Assembly: GCA_018064505.1 (NCBI GenBank) | Contig: JAGHVC010000109.1 | Location: forward strand, 1-64,000 | From: Candidatus Minthosoma caballi | GTDB taxonomy: Bacteria > Bacteroidota > Bacteroidia > Bacteroidales > Bacteroidaceae | Direction: 5' to 3' | Length of the DNA: 64,000 bases | Shown: positions 17,132-26,322 of the stretch, in pieces | Layout: each line of letters starts with the position of its first letter | How positions within the stretch are numbered: the stretch's first letter is position 1 | The notes under the pieces: model-generated | Seen by the model: the letters and a program-made list of their open reading frames with translations, nothing else | Database searches by the model: none | What the model was told of the DNA's origin: nothing | Made by a program: the position numbers and the translations under genes

Positions 17132-17713
17132 TTATTTGCAAACTTTCAATAGTTCAGCCTTCATAACATCTTCTCCAGGAAAACCTATTTGTGAAAAAGT
17201 CTGTTCACCTTTTGAATTGAAAATGCCATATGTAGGAATGCCTTCGGAATGGAAATGCCAACTTAAGATAGCATCGAATTGCTCCTTGGAAAGCAAGTAA
17301 TGGTCGCCGGGAATTTCTTCTGCCATTGCCTCCCATTCGTCGGTATTAGACGAAGGATCAGTAATATACACATAGGCAATGTCTTTATCAGCAAGCTCTT
17401 TCTTTACTGTTGCCATCATCTTGTGACTTTGTCTGCAAGGACCGCACCATGTAGCCCAAAGATCGAGAAATACTGGCTGCCCCTTGTAAGCGCTGAGAAT
17501 GTTGTTGAGAATATCTTCTGGAGCGATGTCGTCCAACTCTCTATACATGATTCTTGACAATCCCAATTCCTCATCTTCTGATTCTTCAATCTCAATGCTT
17601 GATTCGTTCTCTTCTGTGGCTTTCGAAGGAGCATTGTTGCAGCTCGCAAAAGCAAGTAACACGCAAGCAACGAACATTGTTGCGAGGGATACATTAAACA
17701 AATTCTTTTTCAT
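17132..17713 (-). CDS. TlpA/thioredoxin-like lipoprotein
   Basis: The 193-residue protein has a lipoprotein signal with Cys25 (LAFASC), a Glu-rich linker (34-50), and a thioredoxin fold with the active site WCGPC (W89, C90, C93) after LDLWAT. A GIPTYG segment matches the cis-proline loop. It probably acts in the periplasm, anchored to a membrane, as a thiol-disulfide reductase or resa-like protein. The gene follows DUF4924 by 33 bases and LysE before that, all on one strand, and ends with a strong terminator, so it is likely the last gene of that transcript. Confidence 0.88.
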   Translation of the reverse strand: MKKNLFNVSLATMFVACVLLAFASCNNAPSKATEENESSIEIEESEDEELGLSRIMYRELDDIAPEDILNNILSAYKGQPVFLDLWATWCGPCRQSHKMMATVKKELADKDIAYVYITDPSSNTDEWEAMAEEIPGDHYLLSKEQFDAILSWHFHSEGIPTYGIFNSKGEQTFSQIGFPGEDVMKAELLKVCK

Positions 17714-17746
17714 AATGCGGTATTAAGTTGTTTAAAGATGGCATCC

Positions 17747-18292
17747 TTAGAATTCTACCTCTCCTGCCTTGTCTTTCTTGTAGTAGTCGGAAAGCATGCC
17801 GATGAACTTGGCAATGTGGCTGATGGCTGTTGCTGTTTCGGCACTGACTGGCTTTCCTTGCATGCGCAGAAGCATCAATCCGTAAAGTGCATCAAAGCAA
17901 TTCTCTATTTCTCCTTTCTCTTGTGCCTGCTGGCTTTTTCCGCGCAGCTCAACAATGAAAGGCAGAGCTTTGTAGTAAGCAGCAGAGTAGAATGGATGCT
18001 TTGGAGACTTTAGCAACTGCAGATGAAGGTCAGTGAGAAGAATGAGAATATTGTTGTTGATTTGCAGATGCCCTTGATGCTGTACATTCTCCTCACGCAT
18101 CATCTGTATTAGACTGTCGTACCACCCTCGCAGTTCCTCGCTTTTTCCGCTGTCAAGCTTGAAATGAGGGATGTACTTTTCTGCAATTGTGTCCACATCA
18201 AGATTGAAAGCGCGTATAGTGTCTTCCACTTGCCACATATAAAGCAAGTATTCGGAAATAGAATTCTCTTTGAGTTTGTTGGAAATGTACAT
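17747..18292 (-). CDS. DUF4924 family protein
   Basis: This 181-residue, mostly helical cytoplasmic protein begins MYISNKLKENSISEYLLYMW, which matches the Bacteroidetes-restricted DUF4924 family as I remember it. There is no signal peptide, membrane segment or recognisable catalytic motif. It lies 19 bases after the LysE gene and 33 before the thioredoxin-like lipoprotein gene. In Bacteroidales this family is often found near rfbD and prfC, as here. The function is unknown. Confidence 0.75.
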   Translation of the reverse strand: MYISNKLKENSISEYLLYMWQVEDTIRAFNLDVDTIAEKYIPHFKLDSGKSEELRGWYDSLIQMMREENVQHQGHLQINNNILILLTDLHLQLLKSPKHPFYSAAYYKALPFIVELRGKSQQAQEKGEIENCFDALYGLMLLRMQGKPVSAETATAISHIAKFIGMLSDYYKKDKAGEVEF

Positions 18293-18311
18293 GATTACGG
18301 GTTCTTAGGTT

Positions 18312-19022
18312 TTAATGCATTCCCATCGGAATGGAATGTCCTGTAGCAGTATAAACAATCATTAAAGCGGAGACAATCATCACAGCAATGCCAATGATGC
18401 GATTGATCCACCATACCACTTTGTTGCTGAATTTGTTACGCACTTTGTCGATGAGCCATGTGAGCCCAAACCACCAAGCAAGAGCTCCGATGACAATGCC
18501 AATATAGCCTATGAGCTGAGTGATGAAGTTGCCTGCAAGGATGAAGGTGAACTGGCCAAACAAAGCCACAAAAAGGAAGATAATGAGTGGGTTTGCTACG
18601 GTGAAGACAAAACCAGAAATAATGAATCCAGTGAATTTGTGCTTCGTCTCCACAGGAGAATCTTCGTCGGCCACATTCTGCTTTGGTTTACTACGGAAGG
18701 TGTAAACACCGAATGCAAAGAAGAGGATGCTGCTTATTATTTTTATCCAGAGTGCAATGGCAGGGTTTTCGATGATATCAACTACGAGGAACATAAAATA
18801 GCCTGTGATGACTGCATAGATAATGTCGCTGATTGCTGCGCCGATGCCAGTTGCAAAACCTTCCCAACGCCCTTTGTTGAGAGTGCGTTGAATAGTGAGA
18901 ATGCCTACAGGTCCCATTGGAGCAGAAGCGAGAATGCCAATTATGCAGCCTTTGAAAAACTCTTCAAAGAATCCTACCCTTTGCATCCAATCCTGGAAAT
19001 CTATTGGTTGTATATTGTTCAT
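18312..19022 (-). CDS. LysE/RhtB-family transporter
   Basis: The 236-residue integral membrane protein has about six hydrophobic segments. The first (FKGCIIGILASAPMGPVGIL) contains the GxxxSxPxGP signature of LysE-type exporters, and G-rich helices follow. Family members export amino acids, but the Bacteroidetes subgroup has no assigned substrate. The ATG at 19022 follows a GC-rich 40-base stretch that may be a decayed palindromic element. Confidence 0.82.
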   Translation of the reverse strand: MNNIQPIDFQDWMQRVGFFEEFFKGCIIGILASAPMGPVGILTIQRTLNKGRWEGFATGIGAAISDIIYAVITGYFMFLVVDIIENPAIALWIKIISSILFFAFGVYTFRSKPKQNVADEDSPVETKHKFTGFIISGFVFTVANPLIIFLFVALFGQFTFILAGNFITQLIGYIGIVIGALAWWFGLTWLIDKVRNKFSNKVVWWINRIIGIAVMIVSALMIVYTATGHSIPMGMH

Positions 19023-19134
19023 ATTAGAAGCCCCACTCTAATTCCGCCTAAGGGGATGTTATGCGGGGTGTTTTTTGCTTTTTTGTTTTTTGAGTTTTTG
19101 TGCTCTTGAGTTGTTTTTTTCAATCCCATGCATA

Positions 19135-20214
19135 TTAAGCTTCCTCTTTTGAAGGGAGGGCAGGGGAAAGGCTCAGTTCTCCTGCAAGGCTGATGGTCAT
19201 GAGCTGGCGTACTTCGCTGGCGCGGAATCCACGCCCGAAGAGAATCATCAGTTTTGTTATGGCTGCCTCAATGGTCATGTCATGACCGCTCACTACACCA
19301 GCATCGAGCAACTGGCGACTGGTTTCGTAGAGTCCCATCGTCACTCCTCCGCTTTGGCATTGAGTGATGTTCACCACCACTTTGCCTTGGTCTGTTGCTT
19401 TTTGGATGGCATCTGCTAACCATTGGCAAGTAGGAGCATTTCCGCTGCCGAAGGTGCGAAGAATGATGCCTCGAATGCCATCCATCTGCATTACATGCTC
19501 AATCAGCTGTTGCTGAATGCCAGGGAACAATGTCAATGCTACTACACTCGTATCTGCCTCGTAGTGAGGTGTGAATGGCTTTGTGACATTAATCTTGTGG
19601 ATGTTGGCAGGCTGGAAATTGATGTTGATTCCGGTCTTGGCAAGTGGAGGGTAGTTGTAGGAACTGAAAGCATTGAAATGCTCACTGTTGCTCTTTGTGC
19701 ATCGGTTGCCTCTATAGAGATGCTGGCCGAAGAACACACATACTTCTGGCACCATTGGATGTCCGTCATTGTCTTGAGCTGCTGCAAGTTCTATGGCCGT
19801 GAGCAGATTCTCTTTTCCATCTGTTCGCAGCACTCCGATAGGCAACTGGCTGCCAGTGAGTATCACTGGTTTGCCAAGATTCTCAAGCATGAAACTGAGG
19901 GCTGAAGCTGTATAAGCCATTGTGTCAGTGCCATGCAAGATGACAAAGCCGTCGAAGGAATCGTAATTGTAGTCAATGATTTTCACCAACTTAGCCCACA
20001 GCTCAGGTCGCATGTCGCTTGAGTCAATAGGTGGGTCAAATTGGTAGTTGTGGATGGCAAAGCCAAATTCGTTAATCTCTGGCACATGCTTGCAAAGATG
20101 GTCGAAATTGAATGTCTCCAATGCCCCAGTCTCTGGGTTGCGAATCATTCCTATCGTTCCACCTGTGTAGATTATCATCAGGCGTTTGCGAGGTTTGTAG
20201 AAAATGCTATCCAT
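19135..20214 (-). CDS. ansA: type I L-asparaginase
   Basis: The 359-residue protein has both catalytic-triad signatures of bacterial asparaginases: YTGGTIG (16-22, nucleophilic T20) and LHGTDTMAYTAS (93-104, T96, D97). There is no signal peptide, so it is the cytoplasmic type I enzyme that hydrolyses asparagine to aspartate and ammonia. The length is slightly above the usual 335-345. It follows the esterase gene by 33 bases on the same strand. Confidence 0.9.
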   Translation of the reverse strand: MDSIFYKPRKRLMIIYTGGTIGMIRNPETGALETFNFDHLCKHVPEINEFGFAIHNYQFDPPIDSSDMRPELWAKLVKIIDYNYDSFDGFVILHGTDTMAYTASALSFMLENLGKPVILTGSQLPIGVLRTDGKENLLTAIELAAAQDNDGHPMVPEVCVFFGQHLYRGNRCTKSNSEHFNAFSSYNYPPLAKTGININFQPANIHKINVTKPFTPHYEADTSVVALTLFPGIQQQLIEHVMQMDGIRGIILRTFGSGNAPTCQWLADAIQKATDQGKVVVNITQCQSGGVTMGLYETSRQLLDAGVVSGHDMTIEAAITKLMILFGRGFRASEVRQLMTISLAGELSLSPALPSKEEA

Positions 20215-20247
20215 TAGATGTGTTTTTGTTTTTCGGTTGCAAAGTTA

Positions 20248-21099
20248 CTAAAAACTTTTCAACCAAGCAGAAAGGTCGCTCAACATTTCGTTGTGGTATT
20301 TGAAATTTTCGCGAATGCCCCATCCGTGACCACCTGAAGGATAGATGTACATCGAAGCTTTCACATTATTCTTTCGAAGAGCGAGGTAGTAGTTCACGCT
20401 GTTTGGTGATGGAACAACTGTGTCGTCGTCGCTGAGCAGCATGATAGCAGGTGGCGTCTGTGGGGTTACCTGTTTTTCATTGCTGTAGAGGTCAACCATT
20501 TCCTGACTTGCATTCTCGCCAATCAAGCCGTGGCGACTACCTTTGTGAGTATATGTGTAGTCGAATGTGACAACAGGGTAGAAGAGAATCTGAAAGTTCG
20601 GAGCTGTTTCTGCATCGCTATGAGTGGATACGGTTGATGCCAAATGTCCACCTGCACTACTTCCCATAATGCCTACTTGCTTTGGGTCGATATTCCATTT
20701 CTGAGCATTCTCGCGTACGAGGCGCAGAGCTTCTTTAGCGTCGCTGATAGGCACTTCTGTGTTAGCATGAGGCATACGATATTTCAGAACGATGAGTGCA
20801 ATGCCTCGCTCGTTGAAAAAGGATGCCCACTGATATCCCTCGTGATCCATGGCGAGGTGAGAGTAGCCTCCGCCAGGGCAGCATACTACGGCTCTGCCAG
20901 TAGCTTTGTTTGCATCGGGCAAGAATACGCGGATGCTTGGCTTGAAATTCTGCTTCGAATCATCGTACGGTTGAGTTTTATCTATTCCGTTGCTGTTTGG
21001 CAATCCGTTTTGCCAAAGGTCGATGTCGAAAGGTTTTTGCTGTGCATTTGCAGAGAATGCACAGAAGATGCTTAGTATCAGAGTTGCAATTTTCTTCAT
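20248..21099 (-). CDS. secreted alpha/beta-hydrolase (acetyl-esterase-like)
   Basis: The open frame extends to 21207, but the ATG at 21097-21099 gives MKKIATLILSIFCAFSANAQ, a clean Sec signal, so it is the preferred start (283 aa). CPGGGY (about 74-79) forms the oxyanion-hole motif, the nucleophile S148 lies in GSSAGG, a late Asp is in LLSDDDTVVP, and the His is in SGGHGWG. Bacteroidetes relatives are often annotated as xylanase-associated acetyl esterases, but the substrate is not deducible here. It is probably periplasmic and is divergent from the ROK kinase. Confidence 0.82.
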   Translation of the reverse strand: MKKIATLILSIFCAFSANAQQKPFDIDLWQNGLPNSNGIDKTQPYDDSKQNFKPSIRVFLPDANKATGRAVVCCPGGGYSHLAMDHEGYQWASFFNERGIALIVLKYRMPHANTEVPISDAKEALRLVRENAQKWNIDPKQVGIMGSSAGGHLASTVSTHSDAETAPNFQILFYPVVTFDYTYTHKGSRHGLIGENASQEMVDLYSNEKQVTPQTPPAIMLLSDDDTVVPSPNSVNYYLALRKNNVKASMYIYPSGGHGWGIRENFKYHNEMLSDLSAWLKSF

Positions 21100-21127
21100 A
21101 ATTAATAGGTTTTGGGGTTTATTTTTG

Positions 21128-21135
21128 CAAAAATA
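21128..21135 (-). promoter_or_regulatory. -7 element for the esterase gene
   Basis: The minus strand reads TATTTTTG, a TAnnTTTG match 29 bases upstream of the preferred ATG. This supports the shorter start. No -33 match is seen. Confidence 0.45.
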
Positions 21136-21178
21136 GTGAAAATATATGAATTTAATATGTGCCATTCCAAACTTTTTG

Positions 21179-21186
21179 TAATTTTG
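21179..21186 (+). promoter_or_regulatory. -7 element for the ROK kinase gene
   Basis: TAATTTTG fits TAnnTTTG and gives a leader of about 45 nt to ATG 21238. No TTTG is found at the expected -33 spacing. Confidence 0.45.
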
Positions 21187-21237
21187 TGGACGAAATACCG
21201 AAAACATAATTACTAATTATAAATCTTATCATAAAAA

Positions 21238-22209
21238 ATGGATACACAAAAACCTTATGTAATTGGCGTTGACCTTGGTGGCACAAATACTGTGTTTGGC
21301 ATTGTTGATGCGCGTGGCCAGATTGTGGCAGAGGATTCTATCAAGACTCAGAATTATAAGACAGCAGAAGCTTTCGTTGAGGCTGGTGTTGCTTGCCTTA
21401 AACCTCTCATCGCTCAGGTAGGCGGTGTAGAGAAGATTGCAGGCATGGGCATTGGTGCTCCTAATGGAAATTACTATACAGGTACTATTGAGATTGCTCC
21501 AAACCTTTGCTGGGCACACGATTGCATTGTTCCTCTTGCAGATATGTTCTCAAAGGAGATTGGCGTGCCTGTTCATCTTACAAATGATGCTAATGCTGCT
21601 GCCCTTGGTGAAATGGCATACGGTGCTGCACGCGGTATGAAAAACTTCATCGTCATCACTCTTGGCACAGGCGTAGGTTCGGGTATTGTAATCAACGGAC
21701 AGCTTGTTTACGGTCACGATGGTTTTGCAGGTGAGCTTGGTCATGTGACTATGGTACGCGGTGAAGAAGGCAGAAAGTGCGGATGTGGTCGCACAGGCTG
21801 TCTTGAGTGCTATTGCTCAGCAACTGGTGTTGCTCGCACTGCCCGCGAGATTCTTTCAAATACTGTTCGTCCAAGTCTTCTCCGTGAGAAGGATCCTGAG
21901 ACTATAGAATCGTTGGATGTAAGCATTGCTGCCGGAAAGGGTGATGCTGTTGCTCAAGAGATTTTCGACTTCACAGGCAAGATGCTCGGTGAGGCTTGCG
22001 CTGACTTTGCTGCATTCTCATCACCTGAAGCATTCATCTTCTTCGGCGGTTTGTGTAAGGCTGGCGACTTGATTATGAAGCCAATAGAAGCTGCTTACAA
22101 TAATCATGTACTCCCAATCTTCAAGGGCAAGGCCAAGTTCCTTGTGAGTGGATTGATGAATGCAAATGCAGCTGTTCTTGGAGCAAGTGCTCTTGGCTGG
22201 GAAGAGTAA
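21238..22209 (+). CDS. ROK-family sugar kinase, probable glucokinase
   Basis: The 323-residue protein has the ATP-binding DLGGTN motif (12-17), a sugar-binding NDANAAALGE segment with the catalytic Asp, GTGVGSG, GELGHV, and the ROK zinc site CGCGRTGCLEC. There is no helix-turn-helix domain, so it is a kinase and not a ROK repressor. In Bacteroidetes this type phosphorylates glucose or a related hexose at entry to glycolysis. It is monocistronic, with its own promoter and terminator. Confidence 0.9.
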   Translation: MDTQKPYVIGVDLGGTNTVFGIVDARGQIVAEDSIKTQNYKTAEAFVEAGVACLKPLIAQVGGVEKIAGMGIGAPNGNYYTGTIEIAPNLCWAHDCIVPLADMFSKEIGVPVHLTNDANAAALGEMAYGAARGMKNFIVITLGTGVGSGIVINGQLVYGHDGFAGELGHVTMVRGEEGRKCGCGRTGCLECYCSATGVARTAREILSNTVRPSLLREKDPETIESLDVSIAAGKGDAVAQEIFDFTGKMLGEACADFAAFSSPEAFIFFGGLCKAGDLIMKPIEAAYNNHVLPIFKGKAKFLVSGLMNANAAVLGASALGWEE

Positions 22210-22249
22210 AGACTACTGATTTTCACAATAATTTCTAAATCGCTTTATA

Positions 22250-22288
22250 GAGGCACAATCGAATAGCTGTTCGGTTGTGCCTCTTTTT
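22250..22288 (+). terminator. intrinsic terminator after the ROK kinase
   Basis: GAGGCACAATCGAA (22250-22263) pairs with TTCGGTTGTGCCTC (22270-22283), with one G-T pair, followed by five T. Confidence 0.88.
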
Positions 22289-22351
22289 ATATATAAGTAA
22301 GTGCATGGTTCGTGTTGGGAAATTAACACAGAGAGAAGCAAGGGGCAGGGA

Positions 22352-22390
22352 AAAAGAAAAAGCTGCCTTACTTTGGAGCAAGACAGCTTT
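22352..22390 (-). terminator. intrinsic terminator of the protease operon
   Basis: On the minus strand AAAGCTGTCTT and AAGGCAGCTTT (22359-22390) form a stem with one internal mismatch, followed by a T-rich tract (22351-22358). It lies about 40 bases after the FISUMP gene. Confidence 0.75.
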
Positions 22391-22431
22391 ATGTATTTTT
22401 TGAATAAAATAAAAGGTGTTATTCTTTTTTG

Positions 22432-23145
22432 TTATTTCTTAGACATTACAGGACGGACTGCATAGCCATTCTTGCGGCTACCATTCATACAGCCAACATA
22501 GTCATCGGCCATTAATACTATATAAGCATAGGATGGGTATTCATCGCAAAGTGTGGAAGTTAAGTAGCCTCCCATGTCTCTCAATCCAAACTTTCTGTCG
22601 CCAATATGATAGCCATTGAAAGGAAAGAAGATGGTGTTTCCATTAGGGCCTTTCACTGTGAATCCCGCAACTCCGCTGCGAGTCTGATAAATCCACTCGC
22701 ATTTGTCTATAAGCTCTTGGAATTCTTTGTCAGTTGGCGTGCGCCATTTACCACCATAGATTTGTGTCTTATGGAGCTTAGGGAACATTTGAGCTGCATC
22801 GTCTTCGCTTTCCAGCTGAGTTTTGTTATCTACATTGCCGTAGCTGCTGTCCGTGCAGTATTTTGACAAGTTGTTGATGGCTGAACCATAGCGATATGTA
22901 CGCCAGTTCAGGATTCTTGGAGCTTGATCGTCATCAGGATAGCTTTTGATTGCGCCCCAGCAATAGTAGTTGCCATATTCCAATTCGTTTTCTGTCAATC
23001 CGAGATTTCTGTCCGACCAAAGCGTGCCGCTTGGAAGGCCTAAATCCACAGCTTTAGGAGCGTATTTGCTGGCAGTGTTGTTTTGGGCAAAAGCGCTGTT
23101 TGCCAAAAGCAAAGCAAGTACTAATATGAATATTGATTTTTTCAT
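22432..23145 (-). CDS. secreted FISUMP-type protein
   Basis: An ATG at 23151 exists, but AAGGA sits one base from it and 7 bases before the ATG at 23145, so the latter is preferred (237 aa, MKKSIFILVLALLLANSAFAQ signal). The mature part has the pattern DLGLPSGTLWSDRNLG ... WGAI ... GGKWRTPTDKEFQELIDKCEW ... YAVRPV. This is the fibrobacter succinogenes major paralogous-like (FISUMP) fold common in Bacteroidetes exported proteins. The function is unknown. It is third in a run with a caspase-like protein and a C10 protease, 25 bases after the former, so it may be an accessory or substrate. Confidence 0.78.
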   Translation of the reverse strand: MKKSIFILVLALLLANSAFAQNNTASKYAPKAVDLGLPSGTLWSDRNLGLTENELEYGNYYCWGAIKSYPDDDQAPRILNWRTYRYGSAINNLSKYCTDSSYGNVDNKTQLESEDDAAQMFPKLHKTQIYGGKWRTPTDKEFQELIDKCEWIYQTRSGVAGFTVKGPNGNTIFFPFNGYHIGDRKFGLRDMGGYLTSTLCDEYPSYAYIVLMADDYVGCMNGSRKNGYAVRPVMSKK

Positions 23146-23170
23146 TGGCATCCTTAGTTGTTTTTGTTGT

Positions 23171-24469
23171 TTATTTCACGCTCTTGGTCTTAACTTGTTT
23201 AATACCGTTCTGAACTCGTGGCACACCATTGGAAGTTGTTTTTTTGTAAGCTTCGTCGATAGTTAGGTTGATGAGTGAGTCCCAAGATGGCTTTTCTTCT
23301 GTGAGAGAGCTGATTTGATAACGCAGGCTTTCAATGAAACTCAGTAAGAAGAATCCTCCTTTCACACCGCACCAAGATGCTTCACCTGGGCTTGCTGCTG
23401 TTGCCCACACATTTCCTTGAGATCCAAGGAAGAGCTCGCGGAGCTTGTTTGTGTCAAGGCTATGAGAAGCACGAGAGAAGAGGGTGTTCACGCTAATTGA
23501 AGAAGGAGTGGTTGCACCTATCTGGGTATTGCAGCAGTCGCTCAGCACGATGTTGAGTTTTGCTCCTTTTTTGATTATTTCATTATAAATATCTGTCATC
23601 GTAGAGTAGTTGTCAACAGCTTTGTCGTATGCTGTTGGCGAGAGGTCGATGCTTGGATAGAATTCTTTCTGATCCTTGAATCGGAAGCCATGTCCTGAAT
23701 ATATGAATACAGCAATATCGTTAGGGTTAGGAGAGAACTCTTTAACAGCTTTTGCTACATTGTTTTTGTTGAATGCAGATTCGCTTATGACGGTTTGTTC
23801 ATAAGGGATTTCAAGCACTCTGGCAATGTTGCGAAACTCGTTTGTTATGTTCTTTACATCCTGTTGGCAAGCAATTCCAATGTCATCAACCTCTGTGTTT
23901 GCAACCATGAGCAATCTAAGTGTTGGGTCGCTCTTTCCTTTGCTCACAATGTCTTTTTTGTTCTGTTGCTGTATTGTCTGAATGGCAGCCGCAATAGCTT
24001 TGTATTCAGGCTCACTTTTCTTGTAGAACTTAGCAAGATGATTGAGAGACAATGATGCCATCTGGACTTCTTCAAACTTTGAAGCATAGAAAGAGTTTTC
24101 TATATCAAACATGTCAATTAACACGCGAGGTGTCTTGTTCATGTCCTCTGCACGGAAATCTCTCCAATACCACAACAATATAGGCATTCCTCGCCCGTCT
24201 TTTGGGCGATAATACATTTGACCTTGCTCGTTGTCGCGAGTCTTTGGTTCAGTTTCCTTTATGTATTCTGATTCCCAAACCTTTCCGTTCACACCTTCGT
24301 CAGCTCTTACAATTCGCAACTTGCAGTTATTGTCGCTGAAATAAAATAGTAATCCCAAATACTTTTTATTGTTAATAGGATTTGTGTATTCCAACTCGTA
24401 GAGCGTCTGTGCATTGGAAGCAATTGCACAAAAGAAGAGTACAATTGCACAAAAGATTCTTGTCATCAC
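23171..24469 (-). CDS. secreted caspase-like (C14) protein
   Basis: The 432-residue protein has a Sec signal (ends ASNAQ, residue 21), a first domain of about 130 residues of unknown type, and a caspase-fold domain (about 180-400). H260 in FIYSGHGF and C312/C313 in VLSDCCNT match the His-Cys dyad of C14 peptidases, with C313 the likelier nucleophile. Basic-residue specificity as in metacaspases would be the default guess but is not shown. Export makes it unlike intracellular metacaspases. It lies between the C10 protease (24 bases upstream) and the FISUMP protein. Confidence 0.82.
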   Translation of the reverse strand: MMTRIFCAIVLFFCAIASNAQTLYELEYTNPINNKKYLGLLFYFSDNNCKLRIVRADEGVNGKVWESEYIKETEPKTRDNEQGQMYYRPKDGRGMPILLWYWRDFRAEDMNKTPRVLIDMFDIENSFYASKFEEVQMASLSLNHLAKFYKKSEPEYKAIAAAIQTIQQQNKKDIVSKGKSDPTLRLLMVANTEVDDIGIACQQDVKNITNEFRNIARVLEIPYEQTVISESAFNKNNVAKAVKEFSPNPNDIAVFIYSGHGFRFKDQKEFYPSIDLSPTAYDKAVDNYSTMTDIYNEIIKKGAKLNIVLSDCCNTQIGATTPSSISVNTLFSRASHSLDTNKLRELFLGSQGNVWATAASPGEASWCGVKGGFFLLSFIESLRYQISSLTEEKPSWDSLINLTIDEAYKKTTSNGVPRVQNGIKQVKTKSVK

Positions 24470-24492
24470 TTTGTTTTTGAAGTTGTTAGCCT

Positions 24493-26184
24493 TTATTTGT
24501 AGAAGTCGTCTGGGTCAATCTCGCCAATGTTAGAGATATTCTTAGTGCTCTTCGTATCCTTCTTTCCATTGTCCTTGTTCTTTTTCCCGTTGTCTTTCTT
24601 TGCATTCTTGCCAGATGCGCTTGCAAAGCCGAAATCCATGTAGCGGTCGTAAGAATTAGGGTTAAGAGTGACATTATCACCCTTTACCACACAATCGATG
24701 CATGATACGCCACCAGTTAGGATTGGGCGCCATTTGCTATCTGAATTTGCTTTGCTAACCATAACGAGCTGATAAGTGCCATTAGACAAGTCGGAAGGTA
24801 TTGTTGGAGCAAACTGCACATTGCGATAGAATCGCTGTGGAGTTAGGGATATTTCGTTGAGGTCGAGAGTCTTAACCATCTCACCATCCTTGTATAGCGC
24901 TACTCCGTACTGACCAACAAAATCACCTACAGAGCAGTTGTACACCTTGCTTACCTTCACCCAAATCTGTGCCCCTTTCTTTGCACTTTTCAAAGACTCT
25001 AAGTCATTCATACTGAGCATGTGACCATTTGCGCCATCCTTCTTTGGTGGTTGAATGCCGCCAATGGAAGTCACATTTTCATTATAGTTCTCTGTAGCGC
25101 CAGGCTTGCTGCTTGGGCGAGGAGGTGAGAGGTTAGTGATTTCGAAATATCCGTTGCTGAGTCCACTCCAGCCCCAGTTGAAGTGGAATAGGCCGTTAGT
25201 GTCATAGCCATCACATACGAAGCAGTGACCGTAGTCTTCTTCATCAGTACCGCCCATGAGAACAGGACGACCCTCTGTGAGTTCCTTCTTGAGGTAATAA
25301 ACGAAATCCTGCGGAGTGAATGCATCGCGACGGTAGTTAATCATGCTGTTGCCATAGCCGAAGTATTCAACCATTGCGTTAGCCATGTCAACGCGGCTTG
25401 CACTTGAGGCAGAAGGAGAATACTCCATGTTGCATGAAACACCAGCATCGAACATTATCTTACTGATAGCATCATTTTGTTCTGTATTTCCTCCTTTCTT
25501 GTCGTATGTAGGAAGCATGTTCTCCCAGTCGTATATAGTTGTGAAAGAGCTACTTACTTTTTCTCCTTCGTTATCATAGCTGTGAGTCTTGCCAGAAGGC
25601 TGCTTAGGATACTCGTAGAAACGCATAATTTGTACAGCGCCTGTTGCCACGCAGCCCGTCAAACTCTTGTTAGGGCACATGGCGTTGTAAGGGAAAGTCT
25701 GAGCATAGCAGATGTCTCCGAGAAGAGGCTTTACTTCAGGAGCAAGATCAGAATCGTCGTTTGCAGCCTTTGAAAGGAAACCCTGCTTGAAGCTGGCAAG
25801 GACAGAGTCAGGAGTCATAGCCAAATCGCTCAAAGCTTCAGTATATCCTCCAAGCCAAGCCTTCATTTCAGGTGCCATCGCTTCGATGTCGAAGTGTCCT
25901 TCGTTTGAATATGCAAGAATCTTCTTGCTTCGGCTATCAGCACTGATTATGATGAAACCTTGTTCTTTTCCTCTATTAAAAATATAATAGTAAGGGTGGT
26001 CGTTTATGGAGTCTTTCTCTGTGTAAGCCAATTCTGGTTTGGTGTTCTCTCCGTCTCGGCTAAGAGGAAGGAATCCAACAGCAACATTCAGCGCATCGTC
26101 CACGCTGCGTACATTTTCTTTCTGTGCGAATGCTCCTACTGAATAAGTGAGCATAAGAATTGCAAAAAGTGTAAATCTTCTCAT
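24493..26184 (-). CDS. C10-family cysteine protease (interpain/streptopain-like)
   Basis: The 563-residue protein has a signal peptide (1-20), an inhibitory Spi-type propeptide (about 21-145), and a papain-fold domain with the nucleophile C178 in SLTGCVATGAVQIMRFY, H320 in EDYGHCFVCDGY and NWGWSG near 338-343. The order matches streptopain of Streptococcus and interpain A of Prevotella. A C-terminal beta domain of about 150 residues is followed by a Lys/Asn/Asp-rich low-complexity tail (about 525-560). It is probably autoprocessed after secretion. It is the first gene of a three-gene run and has a TACATTTG promoter element upstream. Confidence 0.88.
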   Translation of the reverse strand: MRRFTLFAILMLTYSVGAFAQKENVRSVDDALNVAVGFLPLSRDGENTKPELAYTEKDSINDHPYYYIFNRGKEQGFIIISADSRSKKILAYSNEGHFDIEAMAPEMKAWLGGYTEALSDLAMTPDSVLASFKQGFLSKAANDDSDLAPEVKPLLGDICYAQTFPYNAMCPNKSLTGCVATGAVQIMRFYEYPKQPSGKTHSYDNEGEKVSSSFTTIYDWENMLPTYDKKGGNTEQNDAISKIMFDAGVSCNMEYSPSASSASRVDMANAMVEYFGYGNSMINYRRDAFTPQDFVYYLKKELTEGRPVLMGGTDEEDYGHCFVCDGYDTNGLFHFNWGWSGLSNGYFEITNLSPPRPSSKPGATENYNENVTSIGGIQPPKKDGANGHMLSMNDLESLKSAKKGAQIWVKVSKVYNCSVGDFVGQYGVALYKDGEMVKTLDLNEISLTPQRFYRNVQFAPTIPSDLSNGTYQLVMVSKANSDSKWRPILTGGVSCIDCVVKGDNVTLNPNSYDRYMDFGFASASGKNAKKDNGKKNKDNGKKDTKSTKNISNIGEIDPDDFYK

Positions 26185-26209
26185 TGGTTTTTAATTTAAT
26201 AATCGACTG

Positions 26210-26217
26210 CAAATGTA
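26210..26217 (-). promoter_or_regulatory. -7 element of the C10 protease operon
   Basis: The minus strand reads TACATTTG (TAnnTTTG). No TTTG is found at 19-21 bases upstream, which could mean activator dependence. The spacer up to 26322 is AT-rich and otherwise unremarkable. Confidence 0.5.
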
Positions 26218-26322
26218 AATAAGAAATAGTCTCATTAGTATAAATAAATGTCAAAAAAAGTAAAAAACATTTATTCTAAGTATTTTTTGCTGTTTTTTAT
26301 AGGCACAGAGGAGTTTTTATAT

